Positions 12,312 to 23,178 of a DNA stretch of 64,000 nt are shown here, piece after piece; positions within the stretch are counted from its first letter, which is position 1, and every line of letters begins with the position of its first letter. The translations under genes were made by a program, and so were the position numbers. Location of the stretch: the NCBI GenBank assembly GCA_043228905.1, contig JBHGNT010000001.1, positions 5,704,001 to 5,768,000 on the forward strand, in the 5' to 3' direction. The notes under the pieces were generated by a model that did no database searches, was not told the DNA's origin, and was given only the letters and a program-made list of their open reading frames with translations. The stretch is from Azolla caroliniana. Taxonomy: Eukaryota > Polypodiophyta.

Positions 12312-14188
12312 GGAAGCTTGGAGACGGGAAGGAGGAGGTGGAGAGAGAGAAACAGAAAGAGAGAGAGAAAGAGTGAGAGAGAGAGCTTTTAGGGTTTTTG
12401 GAGAGTTACACAACTCAACTTACCACATTAGGTTGAGTGACTGATGGATTGCTAAGTCTAAACAAATCCATTAATAATTCGTTTGCTTGGAAATCTTGAT
12501 TTCTATCTAGTTCAGGTACCCACCACAACAACGTAAGAGTATGTGCATAAATATCTCCTTTTCGTTGTTGCCACTGGGCCCGCCCAGCCCAGAAATGCCA
12601 TGGTTTTTGCCGTGATTTTGTCTCTAGGTCAACAGATGTTTTTATCCCGCCCTGCAAGGCTCATTTGTATTGGCTTTCATGATTGTGGAATCCATCGAGG
12701 GAACTACTTCTCAATTTTGTCGCTATTTTTCAGTAACAATCTATTCATCGACAAGTTATTGCACAGTGAGCGAATCTTCTATCTCCCCATGTGCTAACGG
12801 TAACCGGAATGAATACTGGTTTAACAAATCAATTTTTTTCATTTCATTTTTTTGCTTTCACGCATCCTTGTTGCACTATCATTGTCGACCACTCTAGCAT
12901 GTCTTTACTTAGGATCTCAATAGACACCAAATGTCTCCAAACAATTGAAACATCCATCTCAACCATGGCTCAATGGACAAGTCAGTTTGTCTCTTCTCTC
13001 CCTTTGTCTCTCATTTTCTCTAAATCCCAATTTCTATAAGGTCATTACTCTATGATGTTATCGTGCAAAGTACATAACCATTGGAATGCATGATGTTCCC
13101 GTGCAAAGTGATTATGTGGAAGGAAGCCTAACCTATAACAATACAATGTGCATCATAGCATATCATCTTTGCACAAGTCAGAGTTAGTGTGAGCCAAGCT
13201 TTGATCAAAAGTAAAAAAGAAGTGCAATTTTTTGGGTTGCATGCTCGGGCAAAAGATCTACATAGTGCTACAATCCGTTGACCTGCTAAGTTTAGGTAAG
13301 TCAAGATATTGCGCTCAATGACTCTACATCTTCATGCGCCTTCAAAGTTTCTCACACCCACAATGAAAGAGGCCATTGACGTATATCTCAAGCCAATCAA
13401 AACACCACTTGATATATGTACATACAATCTAACAATGGATGTAGTACAAGATAAAGCATTGCTCAAACAGTTCTATCAACAAGCGCAAAACGTTCCCAAT
13501 GGCAAAAGGATATTCGCAATTACATGACACAAACTATGATTAAACCTTTGCCCTATTGGAAAAGATTAATATATTTAGACAATGTTAGAACTAAGGGTGG
13601 TTCCATACATAGATGTATGTGTAGAATGTCTTCCCCCAATGTGAGCTAGGGGAGGAGGCATACATGCAATAGACCTCAAGGTTCATGTCAAAATCCAATA
13701 TGTGTGGAGTATGTTAGCTACAGAAATTGATGCCTCAAATGGGCACCAAAGGGCATGGATTTTAATGGTCATCTAGTACCTACATAGCATCAAATTCCAC
13801 GTGTTTAAATTGGAGAATTCAATCTAAATCTGAAATGATTCTAATGATACACATTCCTTCTCTTGCATGTTGATGTCTTGCCCATAGGAGAAGATTTCAA
13901 TTGGCTCAACTCATGGAATCGAACAATTTGGGTGAGGTTCATTATTGCATTGGCATTCTTATTACTTTTACAACTCATGATTTCTTCCCTACACTATGCC
14001 ATTAAATTTTGAACTTATTTTTCAAGTTCAACATGGTGGATTGTGAGACTATTACAACCCCCTTAGATAATTAGAATCTGAAATTGCAAATGGATCATGG
14101 ATCCTCTATATAAACCAAAGACAATAACTACAGATCATATATCATTTTACTCTTCCCCACATGTAAGATGTTGATATAGTATTAATTA
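12312..14188. other. Divergent flank of the GRP gene, intergenic
   Basis: This holds the CT-rich 5' UTR and the promoter of the minus-strand RNA-binding protein gene on the left, and otherwise AT-rich DNA. Small open frames (for example 13309-13527) show no domain, and I see no second gene. No confident TATA box was found. Confidence 0.5.
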
Positions 14189-14501
14189 GGGAAAAGTACC
14201 AGGATGCCCCTCGAAGTTCGTCTATTTACCAAAATGCCCCTGAAAGTTCAAAATTTACCAAACTACCCCTATGTCCAAAAAATTACACTTTATAAAGTAA
14301 TTATACACTCAAATCTACAAGCCCTATTTATCAAAGATGGAAGAAATGGACCCGAATTAGCCCTATTTACCAAAGATTTGAGTGTATAATTACTTTATAA
14401 AGTGTAATTTTCTGGACATAGGGGTAGTTCGGTAAATTTGGAGCTTCTAGGGGCATTCTGGTAAATAGACGAACTTCCTGGGGTATCCTGGTACTTTTCC
14501 C
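14189..14501. mobile_element. Mutator-type fold-back MITE, copy 2
   Basis: A 313-bp element, near-identical to copy 1 but inverted, as the asymmetric centre shows. It is flanked by a perfect 9-bp duplication, TATTAATTA (14180-14188 and 14502-14510). The perfect duplication and high similarity suggest this copy is the younger one. It is non-coding. Confidence 0.92.
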
Positions 14502-14510
14502 TATTAATTA

Positions 14511-15885
14511 ACGTTGATTAAGCATTATATTAGGATCCCCAATTTTTCCTAATATAATCTTGTCTTGTGTAAATCTCCTATTCTCTTGTCTCTGAGACAT
14601 GACCATACACATAGAAAGAGTTTTCAATCCACTTCTTTTGGTAATACTTAATCCTTAATAGAAATATTTACCATGTTCTTTATGATTTTGTGAATGTTGC
14701 TTCCAAACACAACAAATGAGGATATAGACCTAGAAACCTTCAAGAGAATGTAAAAACAACATTATTCCTTCATAAAAACCTTAAACATGATGTGTTTATG
14801 CAGAACCCCATCAACTAATTTTGAGAAATCAAGGGGATAGTATGTAGGCTAAGGAAGGGCCTACATGGCACGATGCTTCGGATACAACAATGATTGTTGC
14901 TTGGACACCAAGTCATGTTTCAATGGTAGTCTCGTCCTCCGCTTCAGATGAAATGTTGATCATGAGAAGTCAATGGAAGACATTAGGGGTAAGAAGCAAA
15001 GCTGAGCAAAACAACTTTGGAAAGGAATAAATGTGAGGTCGTCCATACTGATTTGTTGTTGGGAAGCATGATATATTTCATGATGTGCACAAAAGTCTAG
15101 GTCCAACATGATCATGTTTGTAATGGTAGACTGGTAGTGCCTTGTAAGTTCATGTCAAAACTGAAAGAGAAGCATGGGGAAGATGTAAAGAAAAAAAGTG
15201 TCACTTTAGTGGTACAAGACTCAAGTAACCAAGATCCAAGTAGTCATAGTTGGATTTTTGGATTCGAGCTACGTTGTATGTATGATAAAAGAATATCTTC
15301 ATTAGGGTATACTTTCCAATTTTCCACCAAGTCAATATGTAACCAATGAAGCATGTAAGGAGGAACTATGCTTTCTAACTTGGCAATAAATATGGGAATG
15401 GCCCACAAACGCTCACTCCTCCATAGATATAGTTAGAAGTACCATGTTGTTGACAACAAATCATATCTTTCATTGAAAGACGAAACACAATCAAAGAGTG
15501 TCACCATTTTATTCAAGGTTGCATAGATAAGAATCATATTGTTATGTTAGAAGTGCACACATATTGTTATGTTATGTTAGAAGGTTGCATAGATAAAAAT
15601 CATATTGTTATGTTAGAAGTGCACACATTAGAAACACAACGAATACATTTTAAAGGCTCTTTCCACAATACGCTTCTAACAATATAACAAGTCAACGATT
15701 TGATCACAATAGCCATTACTTCAAGTCACGTGTTGGTTGGGAGATTCTTGTAATTTGATACCCTAAGGTGAAAGGACAATCGAATCGACGTGAATCTCCT
15801 AGTACAATAATCAACTGCTCTCTAATATCTAGAATGAAAAATGCAAAGAATTAACTACCCTTACCATTAGAGTGATTATCTAATG
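14511..15885. other. Intergenic DNA before the repeat nest
   Basis: AT-rich sequence with no supported gene. A tandem duplication of about 66 bp lies at about 15515-15640 (the AAGGTTGCATAGATAA word starts at 15515 and 15581). TAATG at 15881-15885 may be the left target duplication of the LTR that follows. Confidence 0.5.
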
Positions 15886-16191
15886 TAAGCATATGATAAG
15901 GATATAATATATATGAAATAAGAAAGGAGAGAGAGAAAGAAGGGTGTCGATCCACTCAACCACCCCCAAGCAAAGGAATCGAGACAGACTTGAGCCTTGA
16001 TCGGCATCCCATACCACCGTCGTGGCGTCGAGTCGTACTTGGTGCTGGCGCTCTCACTACAAGAGTTGACCCACCACGAAACAAAGTCTCGACGTAGTCA
16101 AGAGATGATGAAATGAGGGTAGTTAGGCCTCATATTTATAGCGAGACCCAAGGCCCCAGGCAAGTTCACACTTGGCCTAATGGGTTGTCTT
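15886..16191 (-). repeat. LTR B0, left part (gypsy B family LTR)
   Basis: This matches the left two-thirds of the B1 LTR at 40256-40690, including the TATA-like CTATAAAT (read on minus) and the segment encoding GGTATGGGATGCC-like sequence. It breaks off at GTTGTCTT (16184-16191). The LTR resumes at 46463 with GTTGTCTC, the other side of a hAT-type 8-bp duplication. The outer start is 15884 or 15886. TAATG occurs at 15881-15885 and again at 46596-46600, a possible 5-bp TSD. Confidence 0.75.
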
Positions 16192-16319
16192 TAGGGATCG
16201 GCAACGGTTCGGTTTAGGCTTAGCCGGTTTGGCCTTATCCAAGCCAAACCAGTTAAGCCTAAACCGTTTTGGGGTTCTCAAACTTGAACCAAACCAAACC
16301 AAACCGGTTCACAAACCGG
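16192..16319. mobile_element. hAT-like element, left end
   Basis: It starts TAGGGATCGGCAACGG, a terminus typical of plant hAT-like non-autonomous elements, followed by subterminal DNA rich in AACCGGTT and CCAAACC words. It is cut at 16320 by the LTR of N1. Its right end is at 46311-46462 (ending GTTGCCAATCCCTA). The flanking 8-bp copies are GTTGTCTT and GTTGTCTC. No transposase is present. Confidence 0.75.
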
Positions 16320-17056
16320 TGTCATGAAGATTCCGGGCCATAGTGAGAAACCGGGGAATATTGGAAGAATCGGCAGAGTGGACCATGTGCACTCACCCTT
16401 GTACAAATCATGTAAATGATAGGGGCGCCATCATGGCGCCAGACAGTAGTTAGTTCGGGACAGAGGATCCCATGTAATATGGGATTTATCCCACATTGTT
16501 ACGCATCCCTCTCATTGTTCTATAAAAGGAAGGGAGCGCCCTTTGTGAAGGGGTTGCCCATTTTGAGTTAGGAGGGTATACCTTTAGATTTAGGTTAGGT
16601 AGTTTCTTCTTCTTCTTCGTTGTCGTATGGGTCGAGAGTTCGTGTCTGTTTAGGGTTTGTTTCTACTCGGTCTCCTGTGCAAGACCCCGCTCGGCGTGAC
16701 GAGCCCGATAGCTCCCCCGATCTGCGGCTTGCCAGCAGATTGTTGTTGTAACCTAACCTACCTTGGTCCGGCTCGAAGCTGGGGATGTATTCTTTCCCTT
16801 GTAATATACATACTCGTATCTGTGTGTGCATATTGGTGTATTTGGTGGTGTCGGAAGCACAACCCCTTGCTTCTTGTGCATAAGAGTTGGTGTCGCGCGC
16901 ATGCTCTCCCTCTCCTTTGTCTCTCTCTTTGTCTCTCTCGTGTTCGGTTACATCTAGGTCATGTCCGGTGTCAAGTTTCTTGGCATCCCTTTTCTCCCTC
17001 GTCCGAGACCCCTGTGGTCCCGCCCCTTCTACACGCACACGCGTAACAACGCGACA
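16320..17056 (+). repeat. 5' LTR of non-autonomous element N1 (737 bp)
   Basis: Begins TGTCATGAAG and ends AACGCGACA, with a TATA box TTCTATAAAAGG near 16518-16529. It is followed after four bases (TATT) by a primer-binding-site-like TGGTGAACCCGAC at 17061. The 3' part matches the other N LTRs. The left flank is CCGG. Confidence 0.85.
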
Positions 17057-17072
17057 TATTTGGTGAACCCGA

Positions 17073-18017
17073 CATGAAGGGCGGCAAGGAAGAATGGACT
17101 TGGAAGAAAACGACTTTGCACAACTTTTTGTTGAAGCGGCGAGGGAGTTTGGATGAGCAACAACAAGAAGAGAGACGGCGCAGCAAGCTGTCGAATGCGT
17201 GGTCGAAAGAGTCAGCCGTTTCAACGGGGACAATGTCCCATTCTACTTGGAAGAATACAATGCGGAAATGGAGGAGCGAGACGCAGACGAGGCATTGAGG
17301 CTGGAGTTCTTCTGTCGGGTCGTCGTCGTCCGTATGCACGCGGAAGTGAAGGAGCTCCAAGAAGCTCATAGTTCGTGGGAGGCCTTCGAAGAGGCACTCC
17401 TGCAGGCATATGGAGGACGTCGGAAGAGTCGGGGATGACGCGGCTTCGACCAGTAGGTGGCATCAGCGAAGACCTACCGGGGCGCAACGAAGGCGTTCCG
17501 AGAGTTCGAGAGATGGCTTGCTTGGCTCCCGAATCGGGAACAAGGTTTGGTGGGGGCGGACAAAGTCTTGTTGTTCGTTAGGTCGAATGACTGATCGGAA
17601 CGGGAGGCCATCGGGATTGAGCTCGAAGACGATGACGGAGCGAATGGCCTTACGGAGGACTGGTCGAAGGTCGGAAGGGTATGCCAACGGCTAGATGACG
17701 AGCGAGCAGAGAAGGCTAAGACGAAGGCGCGTGACGACGTGCCATCATAGCGGGAAGAGGTCGAACGACAAAGAGAGTTGGCAAGGCTCGGCTTCGGGGC
17801 CAGGATTGCGGAGGCGTACGGAGCTCTCGAGGCAATGCTTGAGGAAGAGGAAAGATCGAGGCCGCGAGCCGACACTGAGGAGACGAACTTGCCCCACGAG
17901 ATGGCAGAAGATCGGTACGACGGTACCACGGGAGAGGGTGCGGAACAAAACGCCCTCTCAGGTTGCGGAGATAGAACGGCCGAGGACAAGGCCGAGGTAC
18001 CGATCGCAGAATCGTAA
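17073..18017 (+). pseudogene. Broken gag-like ORF of N1
   Basis: Fragments in several frames match the gag of gypsy A and C. At 17199-17438 lies VSRFNGDNVPFYLEEYNAEM followed by a FFCRV and AHSSWEAFEEALLQAYG block. Around 17480-17700 a second block reads REFERWLAWLPNREQGLV and KVLLFVRS. Frameshifts and stops separate them. N1 keeps more of the gag C-terminal half than N3 or N5, so it looks like an intermediate between a full gag and the shortened N3 form. No zinc knuckle was seen. Confidence 0.65.
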
Positions 18018-19589
18018 CGTTGGGGCCGGCGGTTTCGGGCACGTCAGCCCGAATCTCCGGACATTAGAGAAGCAAGCCTAGGCGGGGCTTGCACGATCGG
18101 TAAGAAGACGACCACTGACCATGAGGAGCCGGTGGCTACGGACAAGGGCGAAAAACGGACGGGTGATTCTTTGCGTCTTCCCACACTTGCTCTCGAGATG
18201 ATGGCAGTCGGGCCCGAGTGACCACGTGAGTCCCAAGAGGAGGAAGGCGGTGGCGTGAGACCGAGAATCACCGGCGAGACGATACGGGGAAGGAACGAAC
18301 AAGAGCCCTCGGGACTGATTCCGAAGAACTCGGCATTCGGGCCCTTACGCCCATGTGAGACCGAGGAGACGGATGATAGTATCGAGGAGTCCTGGCACAA
18401 TGCCAACGAAGATGGATGGGAAATGGCCCGCCAAAAGGTCGACGAAGAGACCAAGAAACGACCCGACTGGGGACCGAACTACGCAACGCTCCAATTCGGG
18501 TGGAGCGCGATCCGGTCGTGGATTGTTCAATCGAGGCCAGAATCGGCATGAAGGTGCCGATACGGGAGAGGGTGCGGAACAAACCGCCCTCCTTTACATG
18601 GGGAGAAAGATCGACCAGGCGAAGGTTGGGAAATGAAAGGGAAATGATCGAGGGTGCGAAACGAGTCCGGCAGGATCAGTATCAGAGCCGAAACTCCAGA
18701 CATTGGAGAATCAAGCCCAGGCGAGGCTTGATCGATCATAGAGCGGATGCTTTCCATCGAAACCACTAACAGGGTCGGTGGCCCGGATGAGTCGTCGAGA
18801 GTCGTTACGGAATCGGTGTCCCCACATCTTGACCGAAGACTTCGGTAGTTCGACCGGCGTGGCAACGTGAGACCGGAAGAGATGGAAGATGGAGGCGGGA
18901 CCACAACGAGGAGAGCGACGACGAGTCTGGGAGAAGTACAAGGGACGAAGCGGAGAGCGAAGACCGGTCCTATGGGTCACCTCACACCGAATCTAGAGAC
19001 TTCGGCGGTCGGCATCGGGTCCGACGTAAGACCAAGATACTGACAGTGGCGGCAGGAGAACGAGACCCGGCAATCCAGAGAATGACGAACAGGCCCGGAC
19101 GAGAACCGGGCGGAGCGGACTTCCGGATAACCGATCCGGAAGAGGGGAGAGAGCAGGCCTACGAAGAGGCCGGGAACACGGTACGTCGGTACCACGGGAG
19201 AGGGTGTGGAGCGAGCCACCCTCTCGACTTGCGGACAAAGACGACCCAAGATAAGGGTCTGGGATACAATGAGCCCAAGGAGGATCCTTCACACTGGTTC
19301 CATAGACTCCGGCGGTCGGCCCGAGAGCCGGCATGAGACCTAGAGTGACGAATGGTGGCGGCGCGAGGGGACGAAGGCAAAGGACAACAGAAGGGCGGTC
19401 TACGGAGATCCTCACACCGATCCGGCGGTCGGCCCGAGTGCTGGCGTGAGCCCTATAGGAGAGAACGGTGGCGGCAGCTGAACGTGACCAGCAGAAGAGG
19501 CTGACATGGAGGTCGGGACTACGGCGAGAGGAGACGCCAAGGGGGAAGTCCCATGAAGATCCTCACACCGATCCGGCGGTCAGCCCGAG
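18018..19589 (+). repeat. Degenerate internal minisatellite of N1 (first part)
   Basis: GC-rich imperfect tandem blocks, each with a core resembling CGGCGGTCGGCCCGAG, then CCGGCATGAG, then GGTGGCGGC. The clearest spacing is about 151 bp (starts near 19411 and 19562). In N3 and N5 the same block is read as TP-(V/I)-LE-(A/T)-x-A-(V/A)-GP followed by a GGGG stretch. Here the frame is broken. Confidence 0.65.
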
Positions 19590-19890
19590 TGTCGAATATG
19601 AGTGTATAATGGCCGTATTCACATTGTCCCTTTGGACAACCCAAGTTTGGGCCATTTCTGTAAATAGCATAAAGGGCAGTTGCCCTAGGATAGTCACTAT
19701 ATAAAGTGACTTTGTAACCTTTAGTGAAGGTTGGTTGTCATTTGTAACTGTTGCTATTGGAATATAACGTTTCCTTTGTGCCTCTCTCTCTCTCTCTCTC
19801 TCTCTGTGTCTATCTTGTTCACGCATACATAGGTTATTCTTCATCACGAATGTTGCTTGCACTTCCGCATTGACGGCCTTGTCCCTAACA
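19590..19890 (+). repeat. 5' LTR of copia E (301 bp)
   Basis: TG...CA ends, a TATA-like ATATAAAG, a (CT)n stretch at about 19783-19805, and homology throughout to the 300-bp LTRs of copia F. It is visibly more diverged from F than F's two LTRs are from each other, so E is the older insertion. Confidence 0.9.
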
Positions 19891-20414
19891 TTTGGTATTA
19901 GAGCATTGGAGGTTCTTCAACCTGATACCGGCTGTCATCGCACAACACAATATTCTGTTTTCGTTTTCTTTGAAGAACAGAGAAGGGAGAAGAAAAACAA
20001 AAAGCTCGCATCTCACTGTGTTAAATCACAAATTGGAGTAAGCCAGTCGGTTGTACTCTGTTCCTATGATTGTAACCGCTTGAGGGGAGCTCCTTGAGCA
20101 ACAACCGACCCAATCGTGCTTCATTCGGTTAAACAACCAAATAGGTCACCGGACGCTATTCACTTGCTTGTTGTAACCACCCGCTGCAGATTGGTCTCCT
20201 GGCAACAACCACTTCGTGCTTTAATCGGTTGATTGACATTCGGGAGGATCAGTTGGATCCGTCCCTCTCATAGCTGCAGTCATCCGAAGTTGAATCGGTC
20301 CAAACAATTGGTCTCGTGTAATCGGTATTCGGCATACAATCGAAAGCTAACCGGGCTCACTCCAACTCGGCAACATTCGGGAAGACCAACTGGTTCTGTC
20401 TCTCAAGTTACCGT

Positions 20415-21724
20415 TGTCGTGAAGAAAACCGTCCCTTAGCGCAATCGGTGCATAGCACGCGTGAACCGGCTCTTCACGCGTGCGCGCCCTTTAAATGTAT
20501 ATAATAGAGAATTAGGTACAAAGGTATGTCCTAGGTAGTTAGATTCGGTAGGTAGGAAGTTAATGAGGGAAACGGCTTCCTTGTGGAAGCTATAAAAGAG
20601 CGGGAGACGCGGGGAGAAGGGGATCGCGCATTGAGGAGGACGAAGTGCTGTCGGACCGTAACCGAACGCTTCTCCTCTGTTCGTTCCCCATCGCTCTTCT
20701 CTGCAGGGTTTTCAGGAGGCTCGCGCTGCTTCGAGGAACGCAGTTGTTGCATTACTACGCGCGTGCGTGGAGAAACGAGGCGGGACCACCGGGGTCTTGA
20801 ACCGAAGAGCAGGTGATAGAAGGGGAAAGAGAAGGAGAGAGAGACCCGATCACGTATGAGCAAAGAAACACAGGGGCACGGCCCGTCAACACAGAAGACA
20901 CGAATGGACACAGAGACAGGGAGACATAAATGTCTGTATATTAACGAATAACAAATACAAAACAGAGCACGCGAGCGGTTACAACCGAACAGGCCGGCGA
21001 ACAGATGCCGATGCCTGTTCGTCTGCGCACGAAAAGGAGAAAAGGGTGGAGGTGCTGCTGGAAGCACACGAGCGTTCCTCGAAGCAGCGCGAGCCTCCCG
21101 AAAACCCTGCAGAGAAGAGTGATAGAGAACGAATCTGAGGAGAAGCGTTCGGTTCCGGTCCGACAGCACTTCGTCCTCCTTAATGCGCGATGCTTTCTCC
21201 CTGCGTCTCCCTCTCCTTTATAGCTTCAAGAAGGGAGCCGTCTCCCTCATTTACTTCCTACCTACCGAATCTAACTACCCGGATATGCCTTTGTACTTAA
21301 TTCCCTATTATATACATTAAGGGCGCGCACACGTGAAGAGATGGTTCACGCGCGCTATGCACCGATTGCGCCAAGGGACGGTTTTCTTCACGATACCGTG
21401 TGCTTCCGGCAGCACCTCCATCCTATCCCCCTTCGTGCGTAGACGAACAGGCATCGGCATCTGTTCGCCGGCCTGTTCGGTTGTAACCGTTCGCGTGCTC
21501 TGTTGTTTATTTGTCATTCGTTAATATACAAACATTTGTGTCTCTCTGTCTCTGTGTCCATTCGTGTCTTCTGCGTTGACGGGTCGTGCCCCCCCCTGTG
21601 TTTCTTTGCTCATACGTAACCGGGCGTCTCTCTCTTTCTCTTTCCCCTTCTAACACCTGCTCTTCGTTTCAAGACCCCAGTGGTCCCGCCTCGTTTCTCC
21701 ACGCACGCGCGTAGTAACGCGACA
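20415..21724 (+). repeat. 5' LTR of gypsy A, split by a nested LTR
   Basis: LTR sequence is 20415-20744 plus 21396-21724. Removing the nested LTR and one 4-bp duplication leaves 655 bp, exactly the length of the 3' LTR. The two LTRs look very similar, with mostly CG-to-TG/CA differences. Confidence 0.88.
20745..21395 (-). repeat. Solo A-family LTR inserted in inverse orientation
   Basis: 651 bp running TGTTGCATTAC...TTCACGATA on plus, which is the reverse complement of an A LTR. Flanks are CAGT (20741-20744) and CCGT (21396-21399). The uninterrupted 3' LTR has a single CCGT at that point, so the duplication was CCGT with one change on the left. The result is an inverted-repeat arrangement in the promoter LTR. 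Confidence 0.85.
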
Positions 21725-21741
21725 TCTTTGGTGAACCCGAC

Positions 21742-23109
21742 ATGAAACAGGCGGTAGAGGAGCAGAAGATGAGGGGGTCAGATCTTGCAGAGGCCATGGC
21801 TTCGGCCGTGGACCGGATGGTGAGCGCGCGCGAGGGCACCGGCGCCCTTGACAGGGCTATTGAGGCGATCGTCGATACGATCAGCCGGTTCAGTGGAAAG
21901 GATGCCACGAGTTATTTGGCGTCCTACCGGGTGGAGATGTTGATGAGGGATATTCCGGAAGAGAGGTGTCTTGCCGGATTCCCTCGAGTGGCGACGCCGG
22001 ACATCCATGCGGAGGTGCTCGAGGTCCGGGCGGAGAGCCGAACCTGGGAGGAGTTCGAAGGACGGCTCCTGGAGAAATACGGGCTGGATGACGCGCTTCG
22101 ACTTTCGAAGCGGGGCTTCATGGAGTGGGTGGAGTCCCCCAACAAAGGAAGAAATGCGTCGGTACTCCTCCGGGAGTTTGAGGAACGCTTTGCGCGCCTT
22201 TCGGCGCTCGATCGGACCGTTCTGGACACGAGTCGTGTCCTACTGTTTGTCAAATCGGTTGACGAACGGGATCGGGAGCAAGTGGTCTCCTTACTGGAAA
22301 CCGAAGACGGGCTGACGACGGACTGGGCCGCGGTAAAAAGAGTCTGCGGCCGTTTTGACAAACGGCGGGAGTGGGCTGATATAGGGGCGACCGGGGCGGG
22401 TCCTGTCGCATCAAGGAAGCTCGAACCGATACCGCAGGCGCGAAGGGAAGAGACCCGGGAGTGGCTCGAAACCGGTTCGGCTTCGACCGGCGTGGTCAGA
22501 GGCTCGTCTGAGGGAACAACTTTGGAGGAGTTGACACGGGCGGTAAAGGATCTCCAGATCGCCCAGGCTCGGAGGGAAGGCGGTGAATAGGCTCGTGACC
22601 GATGACCTCCAGCAGGAAATAGGTGCATGTGGTGCGACGAGGTCGGCCACATCCGGAAAGACTGCGGGGACTTTGCGGAGGCTTTGAGAAGCCGGGTAGT
22701 GTACCTGTGGGAAGGTCGGGTGCACGCCAGCGATACCCGGAGGGCCCTTAACCGGAACGATGGGCGAGGAGGAATGAAAAGGCTGATGGAAGAGGCGGCG
22801 GCCCGGCACGTGGAGACCATCCACTACTCGGCGTCAGCCGGTATTCAGGTCGGAGGCAGCGAGGCCTGGAAGGAGAGCCAAGCCGGGTTCTGGCCGACGA
22901 TGCTGGAAGGCCTCGCCGGTGCCCGACTAAGGAAAGACGAGGCGGACCGCGCGGAGAAGCGGGTCCAGGAGGTAACCGGGTGGAGTGACCCGGTTGAAGA
23001 AAAGACGGGTTTCGTCGAAGCAGCTTGCCAGAATTACGAGGCTCTGGTAGAAGACAAACAGGTAGGTAAAACTGGAGGGGCCGGACCCTCACAGAGATAC
23101 GAAACCTGA
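21742..23109 (+). pseudogene. gag of gypsy A with zinc knuckle (two in-frame stops)
   Basis: The frame opens at ATG 21742, inside the primer-binding site, and is clear for 282 codons. TAG (22588) and TGA (22603) then interrupt it, and it continues in the same frame to 23109. The capsid-like part has blocks ISRFSGKDATSYLASYRVEM and TWEEFEGRLLEKYGL, also present in C, N1, N3 and N5. After the stops comes a CX2CX4HX4C knuckle, CMWCDEVGHIRKDC (22624-22665), then a helical, charged region to 23109. It would form the particle and bind RNA. The stops look like decay, because gypsy C has none at these positions. Confidence 0.85.
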
Positions 23110-23178
23110 TTCAGGCCGAAACGGAACGAGGCCGGTGAGACCAGTGCCCGGGATAACCACAAGAAGGGCGGATGCCGG

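Larger units (their letters stand above)
16320..19589 (+). mobile_element. Non-autonomous LTR element N1, left portion
   Basis: LTR, primer-binding site, a broken gag-like region, then a repeat-rich internal region (about 18000-19589). The recurring word CACACCGATCCGGCGGTCGGCCCGAG-like blocks are spaced about 110-150 bp. No RT, integrase or protease is detectable. It is cut at 19590 by copia E. The remainder appears at 39369-40255, after copia E and G. No 3' LTR survives. Confidence 0.75.

Noticed and set aside
13309-13527. 72-codon frame as a small gene
   Set aside because: No domain, no neighbouring exon that extends it, and ordinary AT-rich context.
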